From positions 112,737,271 to 112,801,270 of the forward strand of contig OW121851.1 in the NCBI GenBank assembly GCA_933228895.1: 64,000 nt of DNA, written 5' to 3'. Origin of the DNA: Platycnemis pennipes (Eukaryota; Arthropoda; Insecta; Odonata; Platycnemididae). The position numbers and the translations under genes are program-made. Shown here piece by piece: positions 15,101 through 30,100 of the stretch. The notes under the pieces are model-generated. The model searched no databases. It was given only the letters and a program-made list of their open reading frames with translations, and was not told where the DNA came from. Each line of letters opens with the position of its first letter. Positions within the stretch are counted from its first letter, which is position 1.

Positions 15101-18100
15101 CGTATAATTTATCTATTTATAAATATTATTTTTTCCGGAAGCGATTGTATCTTTTTCACCTTTTTCCAATTAGTGTTTTACTCCCCCTGATATGAATTCG
15201 GGGACGCAGTTCCTAAATCTTTTTAAGAGTCGCTTTAGCTGCAGCTAAGCTGCAAATTTTCGAATAGATCCGCGCATCAGTTAAAATGAGTTCTTTCTGT
15301 TTTTACCCCTTGGAAAATATGGATCGACCGTTCATCAAATTCAGCCAAAATAAGCGCAAGGATTTGGATTGATGTGTAATGTATCGATGCGATCGTATCG
15401 TTGTGTGCATTTTAGTTTCAGCGTATCAGTATCGTTCAGAGATATTTTTTTTATATTGTTGTCTAGAGCTTTGAGGTTATCATGGCTGGCAGCGCAATAC
15501 GATGCTATATTTTTTCCCATATATTTTTCTCGCAGTGAATCGTCGCAGTGAAGTTAAAAACGTTTAAATTTATTGCACCTCAATGGAGCGGAAAAAACGT
15601 AAGTGTCACAAATCGAAAATTTCATCAGGAAAAATGCTATTCCTAATGCAAAAAAGGCGTTTCCTTTCTGCAATTTCAAAGTTTCCAATTCAAATACATT
15701 CAAGCAACTAATAGCGGCATTTATGATATATCACACTGCATCATCATCAGGCAACAATCCTAAGATTAGTTTGAAGCAACTCTCCCCTGGATTTTCGTAT
15801 AGGATAACATCTTCTTATTCTCATTAATATTCTCTTTCGCATCCTTCATTACTTGCTTAATATATGCATCTCATGCAAAGCCTTCCATTACCATTCTTTC
15901 CTTTCACTGGTCCCTTGGCGATTGTCTTCATCAGGCCATCGTGTTGCAAGATGTGCCCAAATAAGTTGTTCCGTCTTATTTCCAAAGTTACCAGTAGAAT
16001 CAGGCCGTATTTCAGTTTTTCCGATCATCTGTATTACGTAATATCCTGAGAGCCACCGCGAGGGTGTGTGGCAGGGGGTGAAAGATCACAGTGCATGCAC
16101 ACCTGCAATTGTTATCATTCAGAAGTTTGATTTGACTCAGCACTCTACCCCATTATTTTTACAGATAGACCCCTTCTTATTGGCGCATTACTTCTCTTTA
16201 ATGCACGTAATTACTTGTTACATGTATCTTTTATCATGTATCCTTTATGTTACATGTATCCTTTAAACACATCTCGGTAGTTTTCCCTGTCTTTCTGATT
16301 TATTTAATTCTTCCTAATACCACATTTCTACCGTGTGTAGTAACTTTTTTTGCTGCGGTGTTGTCATTCATGCCTCACTGCCACGAAGGAGTATGATCCA
16401 AATGTACGCTCTGATAATTTTTTTTTCCAGTCGTTTTCCCCACCTTAAACAGTTTTCTTTCCGGTAAAATCCCTTCTTCTGGGCTATTCAACTTCATTAT
16501 TATTTCCTTCTTCCTTCTTGCATCGCTTGTTAACCTGTTTCTCGAATGTCGAAACTCCTCCGTTTCCCCAAGCTTTTGTTTCTTTAGATTCTATCTTTTA
16601 CGTTTCTTTTCCTCTGCAGATACGTATCTATAATCTATATATCTGTCCTATTATCGTTGTTGTTTCCTAAATATCTTATTAAATCTTATTTTTCTTTGGT
16701 TTCAACTTCCTCTGCGATGACAGCTGTGTCACCAGCAACTTGTATCGTGACATTATCGAAAATGCTCGGTGTATTTGATGTGATCGATATTGATCGTCTG
16801 CGATGAAACCGTTCGTTAGTAAATAAATTTCGTAGTGAAAATTAAGGATGTTTTTCTGAATCAGTGACCATGAATTTTCATGAAGCTAAGTTCCAAATGA
16901 TAGAACCTGAGTCTCAATGTACCTGTGTACAAATTGAATTCATATAGATTCATCGTCGCCTCCTTGATAATTTTTGGTTCCGAGGATTCTATTTGGTTAA
17001 TCCGCCTCCAGGAATAACCTCTTTTTGTGTGGTTTTTTGTATATATATGGTTATTTATATGGGTTTCCCATATGAATTATTAAAAAAATAAATGGGTCAA
17101 TCCAGGGATCACTGTTATGCCGAACCTATGTTAAAAATCTGTGACAAATCGTACGGTGCCAGGGGTAACTATGTGAAATTTCTCCATGGTGGAAAAGGAG
17201 CAAACTGCGAATTTTACTAAACTTCTTTTTTCTCTGGTTCTGGAATCTCTGGTTGTTCTCTTGAGGTCACAAATTCGAAAAAAATCACGACACGATGGAC
17301 CTTATGGTATATCAAAGGAAGATGAACTCTCTGACCTCAACATGTCTCCGGTTGGTTGCTGAAATTCCTCATAATTATTCGATAAAATGTCTGAACTAAT
17401 CTTGAAAAATATGCACCGCTGCTTGTGGGCGGGGTGGAAGGTCATTCGGGAGTAAAAAGTCTGTCTGTAATGAAGATGATGCATGACTGCCCTCAAAGGA
17501 GAATTAAAGTGTTATAATATTTTTCTCGGATTACGCATTGTGCGATAGAGTTAACGTTTCGATAACTGAGTCAGCAATCGTGGACTCAGTCTTCGATACG
17601 TTAGTGCTCGTTAACGTTATCGCCTGGTGTGATACCCGAGAAAAATATATTGTAACTTTTCGTCTATGAAACTTAACATCTTGAGAGAAGTAGGTGGTCA
17701 CCGGAAGACGTAATTGTGTTTCTGTATCCATGAAGAAGGTTTTGGTTCATCCATGGTTTTCTTAAAGGCATTTAAATTAATTATTCACTCAATTAAATTA
17801 GGCAAAAGTGTCAGCCGTGAATGCAATTCTTCGATAACCAAACGACGTAATTTCCTCTTTGGCAACGAAAGACTTTGCTACTTAAATCAGCTACTGAATA
17901 CATTTAGACTACCGAAGTATTAAATAAAATTCTTATCTCCTGTAAAGTGGTGGTATTCCATAGTCAATAACTATTGAGAAAAAAGAACTATTAGAAAAGT
18001 ACCACCGATGAAGTAGTTAGTAATACCAATAATAAAGTCATTTAGCAGTGGTATTTTTGTAAAAGTTTGTGTTTCTCAATAAATTTATTTGCTGAAGTAT

Positions 18101-21100
18101 TAGTCACCGGCGAGCCGAAATTGAAAGCAGTGTACCCTCTACTTAGAAAGCTTATAGATTTGTATCTAAACTATCAGCATCGTCAAAATGATCGACCTTG
18201 ATTGCTACTACACGACTAGTTTATTTCAGTTTCGACTACCTGATGGTCATCTTGCAATTAGCAGAAACCGTTCGACTTTTCGGTTTCGATGGTCAAAAGC
18301 CGGATATTGGTTATGATTCTGCTGAAGGTCGCCTCTCTCGTCATACCCAAAGCTCTCGCCGTCAGAATCGGAGATGAGTGAACGACCCAATTGGTTCGTT
18401 TCGATTCCGAACGTGTCGGGGCTCACATCAGCGACACTGCCAGGCTTGGCTCGTCTCAAGTTCATATGCCTACTGCTTCATAGTACCCCGAAAGCCAGTC
18501 CAAAGGTGTGTGGGGCAGAGGGTGAGTCCATGCCGGGCATGTATTATTGTCGAGTGAACAATCATTTTGTTATTTACTCTGCTTTCATTTTCACCAGGGG
18601 TCTCCAAACTACGGCCCGCGAGGCCCTCTCATCCGGCCCGTGGAGACCTTTTTATCTGAGGAAAAAAATTACGGAAATTTAAGGGTATCCTGCCAAGATC
18701 GACCGTCGCTTACGTGGACGTAACGTTTATTACGAATTAAAATAGAGGCGCGCAGCAACTAACCCCCTTAGGGACAAGTTCAAAGAAGGACTGGTGAGTT
18801 TTTTACCAGTTTTTGCCCAAGGAAGATTATCCCAAAGTCAAAACTTTTGCATCAAGGCACCTTTATATCTTCGGAACAACATACTTGTGGAAACAAACAA
18901 TTTGAGAACAAACTTGTCTAATGATAGTCTCAGGTCACTGTTGATGTTAGGGACATCAAATCTAAAGCCAGAAATGTTTGCTATTATGGCATTCAGGAAA
19001 CAATTTCACCATTCCCACTAATACAGGTGCTCATGTGTAGTATATCGATGTGTTATTTAATAATAACTGAATAAAATGGTATTAAATAAATAATTATAAA
19101 CAACATCTATGCTTTGATTGTTCTTTATTTGGACCTCGAGTGTGTAGTTGGTCCCCAAACTGCTGTTTGATAGTTAATGCGGCCCGCGGGCTGAAAATTT
19201 TGGAGACCCCTGATTTACGCTGTTAGAGGCCGTGCCTAATTTACGCAACATCATAAGGGAGGAGGGCTCGGGCCAACCGTTACGATGCACTATCGGTAGG
19301 AAAGGCGGTGGGGGGATCCAGCTATCCGTTACGTTGGGAGAAAGATACATAATAAATTCACCCCTTGAATTGAATGATACAGGCAATAATTGGAGAATAA
19401 ATCATGTTAAGTACTGTGGACTAAACTAGATTTTTATGAAGAATATCTGTTTTATCATTCACGAGAAAGAGAATGTACATTGGAAGCGTAACGTAATGAA
19501 GGAGGGGCCTTAGAGAATTTAGGCGTTACATTGGGGAGGGGAGATAAAAAATTGAGAGAATGGAAGTTGAGTATTATTTGGATAACCCCTGAATAAATGA
19601 TAGCATTGAGGACTAAATAACGGATGCCCGTTTAATAATTCAAGAAAGAGAGGTTTGTTGGCAGAATTGCGTACTTTGTGGGTTACGAAGGCTTTTGAAG
19701 GAGGGTTTGAGGCTTAAAGGATGTTACGAAGCGTTATTCAGTCGGGTGGTTGAAGAAATGTTGTATATCAGCGTTACGTGCTATGTAGATGGATTCTTAA
19801 ATTCTCTTATATTTCCATATGTGAAGTCATCTAGGAATATGGTGACTTCACGTAAATTCAGCCTCCCAACTCAAATTAACATCACACAGACTGCAACGAT
19901 CCCATACAAAATTTCCTTGATACATACTAAACATGCAAAGATTTGTCTTAAGAAATAGCACTTATACGTTTTACGACATTCATGCGGGCATCACCTATCA
20001 TATTATCTCCTGGGTAACTTCGATCTTATGTATTTCTCCCTTGCATTAGGTATGCTTAAGAAGTAAATGTTTATCTCTCTTTCTTCCTATCTCTCTCTAG
20101 CTGTGATATTTAATATATCATTAACATATTCAGAAAAGGCATCCGCATTAAATTTCTGTTGTAGATTTAGTCTGAAATCCAAACTACAATCGTATACAGG
20201 GTGCACCACCTAGTTTTTCCAAGAATCTTAGTTCACCGCTACTTCTATCATAACACCTTTTTATACATCTGGTTGATATTCGATGCACAACGTCCAATTC
20301 TGAAATCCAAGCGTAGTTCAATTGTATCCCATATTATTATTACCCTTATTCTAGGTGAAACCTGACCAGTCAGTGTGAAAATTTGGAAGCGCTGCCACGA
20401 AATTTTACGAGTCCTGGGTCTTAAGAAATAAGGCCTCGATATCATTGAACCTCGTAATCCGACTTCATAAAGTCTTATTGTTGCATTGAAAATATTGGGA
20501 TCCCTCGAGGATTTGACGTCACATCCTTGTCGAAACAATATCGAGCTCTTCCTGAATAAATCCCATTGGTTAGCCTGTTCAGCGTCCTCAAGTATCCTCT
20601 CGGTAAAAGGAAAGTCTTCAAGTTATTCAATCCTCAGCCCAGATGATTCTTTTTGGTGTGCTAGCATGTACTGGTTCAGGGAAGTTGAGCGGCTGAAAGT
20701 AGGCTCGAGAGATGGAAAAATCTCGCCGTTGGGTAGGTACTGCAGACGAGTGTCCCCAATGGCCTTTAGCTCTTCGTCGCTCCGCTGACTGCACTTTCTC
20801 ATCCTCAACGCAAGACTCGACCCTCTGATTGCATTCCGAGTGAGCTCTCTGCGTTATATCATAGCATTGGAAGGCCCGCCACAGAAGCCGGGCTATATCA
20901 CGGTTATTCCCTGCGCGTTGTTACAATGACTTACCATTTATCGAGTCTTTTCAACAGTATCCACATTCAGTGCTGTGCTTTCTACTCCTTATTTTGATTC
21001 GCGATGTAGATAAGTACGTAATTCGAAGAATCTGCAGAGAAGATAATCCATCATCATCAACGGTAAACAAGCCTAGGATTGGTTTGACGCAGCCCTCCAC

Positions 21101-24100
21101 TCGATTCTTCTATCGGCCAACCTCTTCATATTGACGGAACTCCTCTCTTTCACATCCTTCACAAACTGCTCCATATATCTCATACGAGGCCCGCCTTTTC
21201 CTTTCTTCCCGTTCACTTTTCCCTCGACAATTGTCTTCATCAGGCCATCGTCTCTTAAGATATGGCCGATTAAGTTGTCCCGTCTTCTTTCTAGTGTTTT
21301 CAGAAGAGATCTCTTTTCTCCCACTCTTTTTAAGACTTCTTCGGTTGTCACTCGGTCGATCCATTTTTTCTTTTTCACTCTTCGGTAGCACCACATTTCG
21401 AATGCTTCAGCATCGACTTCTCTGCTGCTGTTTTCGTCTATGCTTCGCTGCCAGAGTAAAATGCTCCATATGTATGTTCTGATGAAATGTTTCCTCACTT
21501 TCACGCTTGTATTTGCAACTGTAAGCAGAATTTTCTTCTGGTAAAACGCTTTTTTCGCCTGGGAAATTCTTCTGGCAATTTCTCTTTTACTTCGTCCATC
21601 AAAATAATCCAACGCTTAATGCGTACTTGACGGTAACTCGAGCTTGCTCGTTAAAATGGTACGTCATCACATTCAGGGTGCCTTATTCTGTTAGTATACG
21701 ACAGCGTTGATCCTTATGAGGTCCTTACAGAAAGTGATTCCTTACAGGAATGGCGACATCACGAATCAGTCCCGATTTTGGTGGGTAAACAGATTCGTTG
21801 AGGCTAGGCATCACAATTTCGGTATTGTCGAGTTTCCAGAATTTCGAGTCTTTGCTGGGGGATATTGAGCGACACCTTGACATTGTCGAGCTCGGCAATG
21901 GCAAAATTTTGATGTCACAGCCTCGACTAATACCGATTGTAGCATTATAATAATTGGGAATTTCATAACATTACATATTGCATACAGTTACATATCAGTC
22001 TCGTCACTTTCGAGGATAACGATGTCCCTTCTAAATAAGGACGCAGAACAAAGGACCAGTATTGAAATAAGTATCTCGTGCAGCGTGTATATATTTTTAT
22101 AGTTGTATTTGGCGATAGTCTTTAATTGGATGTAGCACTTTATCAAATGGGTCAGGTCAAGTGATTGAAGAGGTCTTTGGATGCCGTTTCTGGTTCCTGC
22201 CCGTTCAACTTTGAGAAGAGAAGCATTGTATCGTTAAGAAAATGTTGTCATCTTAAAGCACGATTTATTGGCAGTAGCGAATGGGGAAGTATTGGAAGAT
22301 GTAGGAAATTTGACCCACTGACGTAATGACGGAGATGACATGGATGACACAATCGATTAAAGAAGGAGCGCTTAAAAGATTGGATTGGTGATAATCTATA
22401 ACGGAAGAACTGTTGATGATATTAGTATTATATACTATATAGTATGGTATTAGTAGATTATATAGGTATTGTCCTCCTATCCATGAACCCAGCTATCTTT
22501 CGTCTTTAACGGATTAGCAAGTAAACCAAGATTTGCGGATCCCATAGGCCTTCCTTATACCAAACTGATTCGTATGTCAATGTGTCCTTTGAAGTAATTT
22601 ATATATGAGAGTTTCTAAGTGAAGAAATCATTTACTTGTGCTTGAAAAATTATTTTGTTATTATATTCTTAGATTTTTCTCTTTTCCTTGGTGGGTCTCT
22701 CTGCTGAAGTTACTATCGTGATCTTAGCCGTCGTATCTCTGTATGTTTATTTGGGAGTCCCATTTTTTGCTGGCGTCTCATATCGAACGTTCATATCTTA
22801 TCGATTTAGTTCAAATTTGTATTGCCACAGCGCTCCTCACGCAAGCAATTATCGGTAGTGAAATGAAAATCAAGAAATAATCCGTACTCGTAATGTGATA
22901 GCACCTTTATGAATGAATGTACCAGAAGCAGGAGGTTGACGGAATGAGATGGAAAATTTGTGATCCTCTTCCTTGTGCTGAGAGGGGTGAATAATAAATT
23001 AATATATTGATTTAACTTGTTTTTTTTCGTATCTGCGTAGAGGTTGACTGACTTGAGAATTATTAGCCATCTTCATCATCGGTATAGCACGATAGACTTG
23101 TGGATATCTAGTTTTTGCTTAGGTGTTTTTGCTAGAGTGCGGTCCTCTCACCCCCAAGGGACCCAGCTGTCCTAAAAATGAGGAAAATAATTATTAGCTG
23201 TCGGTCGTCCCCCTCCGCCCCCTAGAATAACTACCTACTTCGGCAACCTTGGTCCTCTATGTATTAATTTCCTCTCCGTTACTGCACCCGTTTCCCAGAT
23301 TCGTATTCCAATGAATTTCTGGTCTCCAGTGAATTCTTTTTTTTTGCAGGATCCACTGTATTCTTTTCCCCAACGGTCTGTCGGTTGGGCGTCTAATGAA
23401 ATACCCGTCCTTTGTATGTGTCTTCGTATATATTCATTCAGTTTTATTTTATGATTTTCACGATAGCATGCTCCAAGAATAACCAGGGAAGCAAAATTAT
23501 ATCGCTTTCGCCGAAGACCTTGAACGTTGCGAGGCTGGTAAAATTTCCCCCAGTATTTTTTCATCGTCAAATTGTTAAAGGTTTGGTTCATTGAAGAATG
23601 TATCGAAGGGTAGGATGCTAACGAAAATGGAAGAAAAGTTGAAGGTAGTTCAATGGCTTGGTAGAGCAAATGCTTAACCGTAGTAGGCTTAACCAGCCTA
23701 GTATAACGTATTAAAATCTATATGTTTCTCTGTGTTGGAATGGAGTTGAAATGGTCCTTGGAAACTTACTCTAACCGATAGAACACCTTTAACGTGATTT
23801 ACGTATTATTCACTTATCGGTCTTATGACTCACGTTTTGAACCATGTTATAATTGAGTCTTTAAATTATTGATCTTGAAGCAATTGGAAACTGGTTTGAT
23901 GCATGGCAGTTGGAATTAAATTTGAAAAAAATGTGTGTGAATGAATTTTTTGGAAAAATAATACTTCGTCTCCTAAAACTTTCTACACTAAGAATAACAA
24001 ATTAACTAACGTCGAATTCATTAAATATCTTGAAATAAGACGGACACATGATCTTTCTTGGGGGAAACACATCCGTGAAATCGTTGGTCAAGCTAATCGC

Positions 24101-27100
24101 AGACGGAATAATCAGCAAAGCACTGGGAAAATGTGACAATCATGTACGAGAAATTTGCTACTTTTCTCTTGTTATACCTCATTTGGAATACGTTTCCAGT
24201 GTATGGGATGCTCACGAAATAGGCTGAAATATCGAACTGGAGCGTTTGTAGCGGAGATCGGCAAGAATTTGTAAAGGGACGGTAGAATTAATCTCTCAAA
24301 TAAATTCCGAGACAATATGCTTACGGATGACGTTTAAAACATTTTGCTAACTCCCAGCTTACTGTGGTAGACTGGAGCATCAATATAAAAATAGAAAATG
24401 GATTGCCTAACCGACATTTAAAACGTCTTTCTTTGCTCGTGCGTTTAGGAATATGAACAGTTGTGATTACATATAGTATACACATAAGAATTCAATGGTA
24501 TATACATACCTAAGTGATAGCATACATATACACGTAATGGATAGCATAGTTAGGGTCATGTTGGTGTAAGGACTTTAAGCTCACCCAACTAACAGCATGT
24601 TTGTGCATGCTCGCTTTGCTCTAGCATATTTTTTAAATTGTTGTTTCGACTAGAAAAGAGCTAATGAATCGAAAAATGACTGATAGTCCCCGTAACATTA
24701 GATATTTTGTGTTCTTTGGTTCTTATTTCAAATTCCTTCCTTCGTTGAATCTAATAATACTTTTTAAGCACGATATATAATGCATGTTTGGTGTGGATTC
24801 ACCCCCTGCCACACACCTTTACGGTGGCTTGCAGGATATTTTGTATATGTTGATAATCAAAACCTCATTCCTCTCCTTAAGAGCAAGAGGGAACCTACTT
24901 TTCTTTATCCTTCTATGAATAGAAGTGTGAGATGCCTATAAAGTTTAATCCTCTGTTTACTTTCTAAGTTTTACAAGTTTAACCTACTTTACCATGTTTT
25001 CGATCATTAGCATTCATTATTGACATTGTACTTATTATTTATTTTTATTGTTGTAACCTCTTGGTCTGCAACTTCCATCTACTTCCTCTAATATTCTCAC
25101 TTAACCAAATATTTTATCTTTTCGCTTCTTGCCTTACAATGACATGTTCACTATTGCCAACCATTTACTGTTAATTTTATCACACTGATTTCATTAATTA
25201 TTTCCCTAATCATGTGTTTGTAATTTTCGCTGCGATCCTTGATTTGTAATTTTCGCTGGATCCATCCAAAATCAATTGATAGTTCTTACCATTAGTTGTC
25301 TCTCCCTAGAAGATGTTTCTCGAGTTGTAGTGCGATGGACATCTCCATGGTTATGGACCATATGCAAGCACTGGATGCGTGACATTTTGCGCAATGGGTT
25401 ATACATGATAATATGTAGTTGGCGGATACCTCCTCAACTGCTGTCCCAGCTTAGGCTCGACTCCGAAGGACTCATTTGAAACTGTTGATTGACACGTTTT
25501 AAGATAAGATCCTGACGTCGTCATTCGAAATTCTCCATGCTCTCTTACAGCTCCGTTTTCGTGGCATATTTTCGAGGCATGGCTTTTTGGCTTTGCCCGA
25601 GCACTTCAGCTTGGACGATCGTTGCCCAATCTTGCCGTGGGCGACGAACGCTGAGTATCATCAGTATCTGTCGGTTGTTTTCAATACTTCCACGTGACCG
25701 CCGTCTAGAAAATTTTAACGTATCTTGAGTCTACCAGATAAAATGAGATACGGTTAAATTGTGATACCTGCCCTATTTATGTGTGAGTGGCGTATTCTTT
25801 CCATCCTCTACCATACCCATGAATCTAACTTTTCTGTTTTTTTTTCTTCCTGACCCGCCGTTGATGATGAAGTTGAGCTTAGTAAGGAACGCGTGTTTGG
25901 TGGAAAACGCAGCAGGGAAATATTCAATAAAAATCGGTGTTTTGCGGGAGAAAAGTGTAATAATAATTCCATGTGGCACCCTTTTACTTGTATTATTCAT
26001 GCTTTCCGTAGTGGAATCCTTCAAGTTAGTTTCCTCGGCAGGCCTCCCTGGGTGGGACCACCACCATCTTCTTCATAATCTCTACAAAGTCATTGACTGA
26101 TTGGAGTGGACGTAACGAGCAGTCTGAACTTACATGATTTGTCAGCATTGGGTTGAATTGTCCTGGATGCCGTTTAGTCAGCATATTGTAGTTTTTCTTT
26201 GCTTTTCTCCACTAAAATCAATTTTTAAACACTTAATACTAACCAATCCCAGTGTTATCGTAATGTTACTGTAACATGCCCAAAAAAGTGGCCAATGGAG
26301 GCCTTAATTTCTGTGAGAAACACCGCGAAGTACTATTATGGAAAGCTTACATGATGGTAAGGTCTTTTTTCTGCAGAGATGTTTAATTTTTTTTGGCTAT
26401 AAGTCTTTCTTCTCGTTAATTTCTTTTTTCCTATTTCCTGTTACCGAAGCGTAGCTTTCCGCCTTGGCTTTTCCAGTCCATTTTCAGCCCATAATCGCAT
26501 TCGACAGGTTTTTTTATGGCTTGACTTAAGTCCCTTTCACTAAACGATGCTCTTGCCGTTTGCTCTCTACCGAATACTCGTACTCGCTCCATCTGTCGCT
26601 TTTAGTGGTCAGTCATCCATAACCGTCGTGCCCAGCTACTTTTCGTGATTAAACAGAGCAATTGTAAAATTTTTGTCTCCGCCGCATAAAAGTTTCAACC
26701 CGAATGTAGGTTTTTGATGGGTGAGGGTAGAGCTCACACCCGTACTAAGCCATTGGCGTGTGAAATTCACACATTCTGAGTAGGGGGGCCAGTTCCTTTA
26801 TCTGGGCCACCTGCGATTTCCTACGAAGTTCTGACACGCAGAAAATCGTATCGCGAGGATTTTAGGTGGGGGTGTCTCTCTTGTCGGGACGAACCCAGGA
26901 CCCTCCGGTCAGTACCGGTCTTCCGGTCAATCCAGTCTACCTACTAGGCCACCACGACCCCTCTCCACCGTGTAAGGTAATCCAAATTCAAGAAATTAGC
27001 TGTTGAGGGCACGCGGTTCACTTTTGTTCTGCTTTATCATGGATAAATTTCACCTATTCAACTCTTCAGTCATTAAGTATTATTGTGCTACTTTTCCTAT

Positions 27101-30100
27101 CATCATCATTGGTCAACAATCCTAGGATTGGTTTGACGCAGCTTTCCACTCGATTCTTCTATCGGCCAACCTTTTCATTGTGACGTAATTCTTCTCTTTT
27201 ACATTCTTCACAATCTGTTCCATGTATCTCATACGAGGCCTGCCTTTTCCAGTCTTCCCGTTCACTTTTCCCTCGACGATAGTCTTCATCAGGCCATCGT
27301 GTCTCAAGATATGGCCGATTAAGTTTTCCCTTCTTGTTTTTAGACTTGTCAGCAGACTTCTCTTTTCTCCTACTCTTCTTAGCACTTCCTCGTTACTTAC
27401 TCGGTCGATCCATTTAATCTTCAGCATTCTTCTGTAGCACCACATTTCAAATGCTTCTACCCTTTTCTTCTCCGCTGCTGTCATCGTCCATGATTCACTG
27501 CCGTAAAGAAAATGCTCCAGATGTATGTTCTGATGAACTGTTTCCTTACTTCTATGCTTGTATTTCCTGCTGTAAGTAGATTCTTCTTTTGAAAGAATGC
27601 CCTCTTTGCGTGGGCTATTCTACTCACTATTTCTTTCTTGCTTCGTCCATCGTTGGTTACTCGGCTTCCTAGATAACAGAACTCTTTAACCTTTTCAAGT
27701 TTTTGTTTTCCTAGTTTGACATTGGTTTTCGCCTCTTCTTTTTTGCTGCACACCAATATCTTAGTCTTCTTCTTATTTATTTTCAGCTGATATCTGGCCA
27801 TAGTCATTTCCATGGTTGTTAGCATCTTATTCAGCTCCTTCTCTGTCTCTGCTATGAGAGCTATGTCATCAGCGAATCGTAGCATACTGATTGTTTCACT
27901 TTTCCTATAAGTATTTATTTATGGTACCGGGTTGGTGTAGTGGTTAGGTACTAGTCGCTCACCCTGTGGGCTCGAGTTAGAATCCCATCATTGGAAGATA
28001 TTTGTCATAGATGAACTGGCCCCTATTTGAGTGCTTTGTGGATAGAATTCGATTTCAGTACTCCGTCCGTCGAATGGGACGTTAAACCGTGGTCTCCTTG
28101 GCGCCTATCCTTAATAGCAGGCTAATGTCGACGCCAGGTTTCTCTCCTCCCGTCCTCCTCAACGTTCCATTCCTATCCTTGTATTTATTCTCCCGTCTGA
28201 AGCGCTGAACAGTGCGGGTGCAGATTTGAAAACCACAGATAGATAGATAGTTATTTAGGGGAAAAGACAGAGTTTAGTTCGTTAGCGCCATTTAGAATGG
28301 TTCGATAATTTTGGTGAGGTAGGAGGGTGTTTAATGTCCCGTCCGACGATTGGAGTACTGAACTTGAAGTGTTCCCTTAAACTCAAAAGTAGGGACAAAT
28401 ATGCCCCAAAAAAACATATTTCACATTCTGGATTCGTACAAGGGCCTTCTGGATGGGAATTCAGTACTGTAGCCACCATACTAACCCAATTCTCGAGGTC
28501 CTTTTCTCCTTCGGAACCCAGTTAGATATGAATACTTCCATTCCATGTTTTCAAATTTGTTTAATTTCTGCGTACAGATACAAGTTTTTTATTTCCGTTG
28601 TCGGAATTTCACATTTTACGTATTCGGTATTGATTCTAGTCGTAGTTTTTTTCCTCTTTTTTCGGGAAAGTAAAAAAAAAATTCTGAAAAACGTATCCTG
28701 GAATGAAATTGCCGATCGGAATACTCTTTGAAACTATATATGAACGCAAGAATTGACGGAAATATTGATTTTAGATATATTTTGGCTCTGCTGTATAATT
28801 TTTTTTAAACAGGACGTGTAGACCAACGGAGTTAATCTCTGCTTTGTATATCCCAGAAGATGTTGGGATCAAGTTGAAAATAAAGTCAGGTGCTTTTCCA
28901 GCTTATCATTTGCACTCTGGTGTTCTTTCGCGGAACATTGGGTTTACTAGTCGTGTGACCATAACATCATAGAAGTGTCGGCAGAGATAGCCGTTATCGC
29001 TCTCCCATGGTTTGTTATCCGTTTAATCCTGGCGTTATCCATTTTCTCCTCATCTGTGTCCTTCGCGAAACGGCAGTCTATATAAGTACTTGTTCCTCTA
29101 TTTTGGGAACTGAATGGAATGAAAATAAATGCTGAAAGTACCGAAAGCCAGAAAGGAAAAAAATAGAATTTGGGAAAAACTTGTTTGTGAGAGATTGCTT
29201 TTGTAACTATGTTGTAACGTAATTCAAGTTGTATTAGCAATAATTCATGTTATATTAACTATCTAAGGGTCCTAAAATTCTCGGGTCTGAAAAGCCGACA
29301 GGTCGCCAGCGATAGCAAAAGTTAACTTGCATTAATACTGTATTATTTTACCTATACTATACTGTATTGTTATACATTCATTCTGAGCTTAAATTACTCG
29401 TCAGGAGGTGCTGGCATAAATGTGATGTATCGTGTTTGACACATTGAATGAAAACAGATGCAATAATTTAAATCCTTTTGGATTTAATATCCATTCATCA
29501 TACTACTCTTACTTTTATCGCGTGAAAAACAATTTCATTCGTACGAGTACTTATCTAGAGTTGCCAGCCCGTATGCTCGTACCTACCAAGATGGCCGCTG
29601 ACTTCTCAAATCACCTGCGATGCCTCCTTCCGTACATTATGACCTCGTTGATCTCCCCTAACAGTAGGATATCAACTGTATTCTTTTGGGCTCCCCTCCG
29701 CGTTTATGTTGTCGTTCCGCGTGGCTCATTTGATATCTCGTTTAGCCCGCGGTCTGTCGAATGCAGAGGGCCACCACAACCCGATTGATGGGCGCGATCG
29801 GCGCGATCGAAATACATATTCGTTCTGGGTGCGGGTGGTCAAGTAACGCATCTTGTGTTTGTACCACGTGACTTCTTGGGTACCAAGTCGAGATAATCTT
29901 GGCGGTTTCAAACACACGCCCTAGGCGCGTCGGGGGCTGTGTTTGAAACCGTCGGAATTATCTCGAATAGGTAACTAAGGAGTCACACGGTACATACAAA
30001 CACGAATGGTTTGCAAATTTAGCGTGTCTTAATCGCCCGCTATAGTTTCATTATTTGTTTTCACTTAAGTATTTATTCTCATCTGTCTCGACAAGGGAAC

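Noticed and set aside
23235..23669. 144-codon frame on the - strand
   Set aside because: No recognisable motif and probably chance or an ancient repeat; no supporting signals.
28238..28251. Regulatory GATA cluster
   Set aside because: It is the simple-repeat tail of a SINE.
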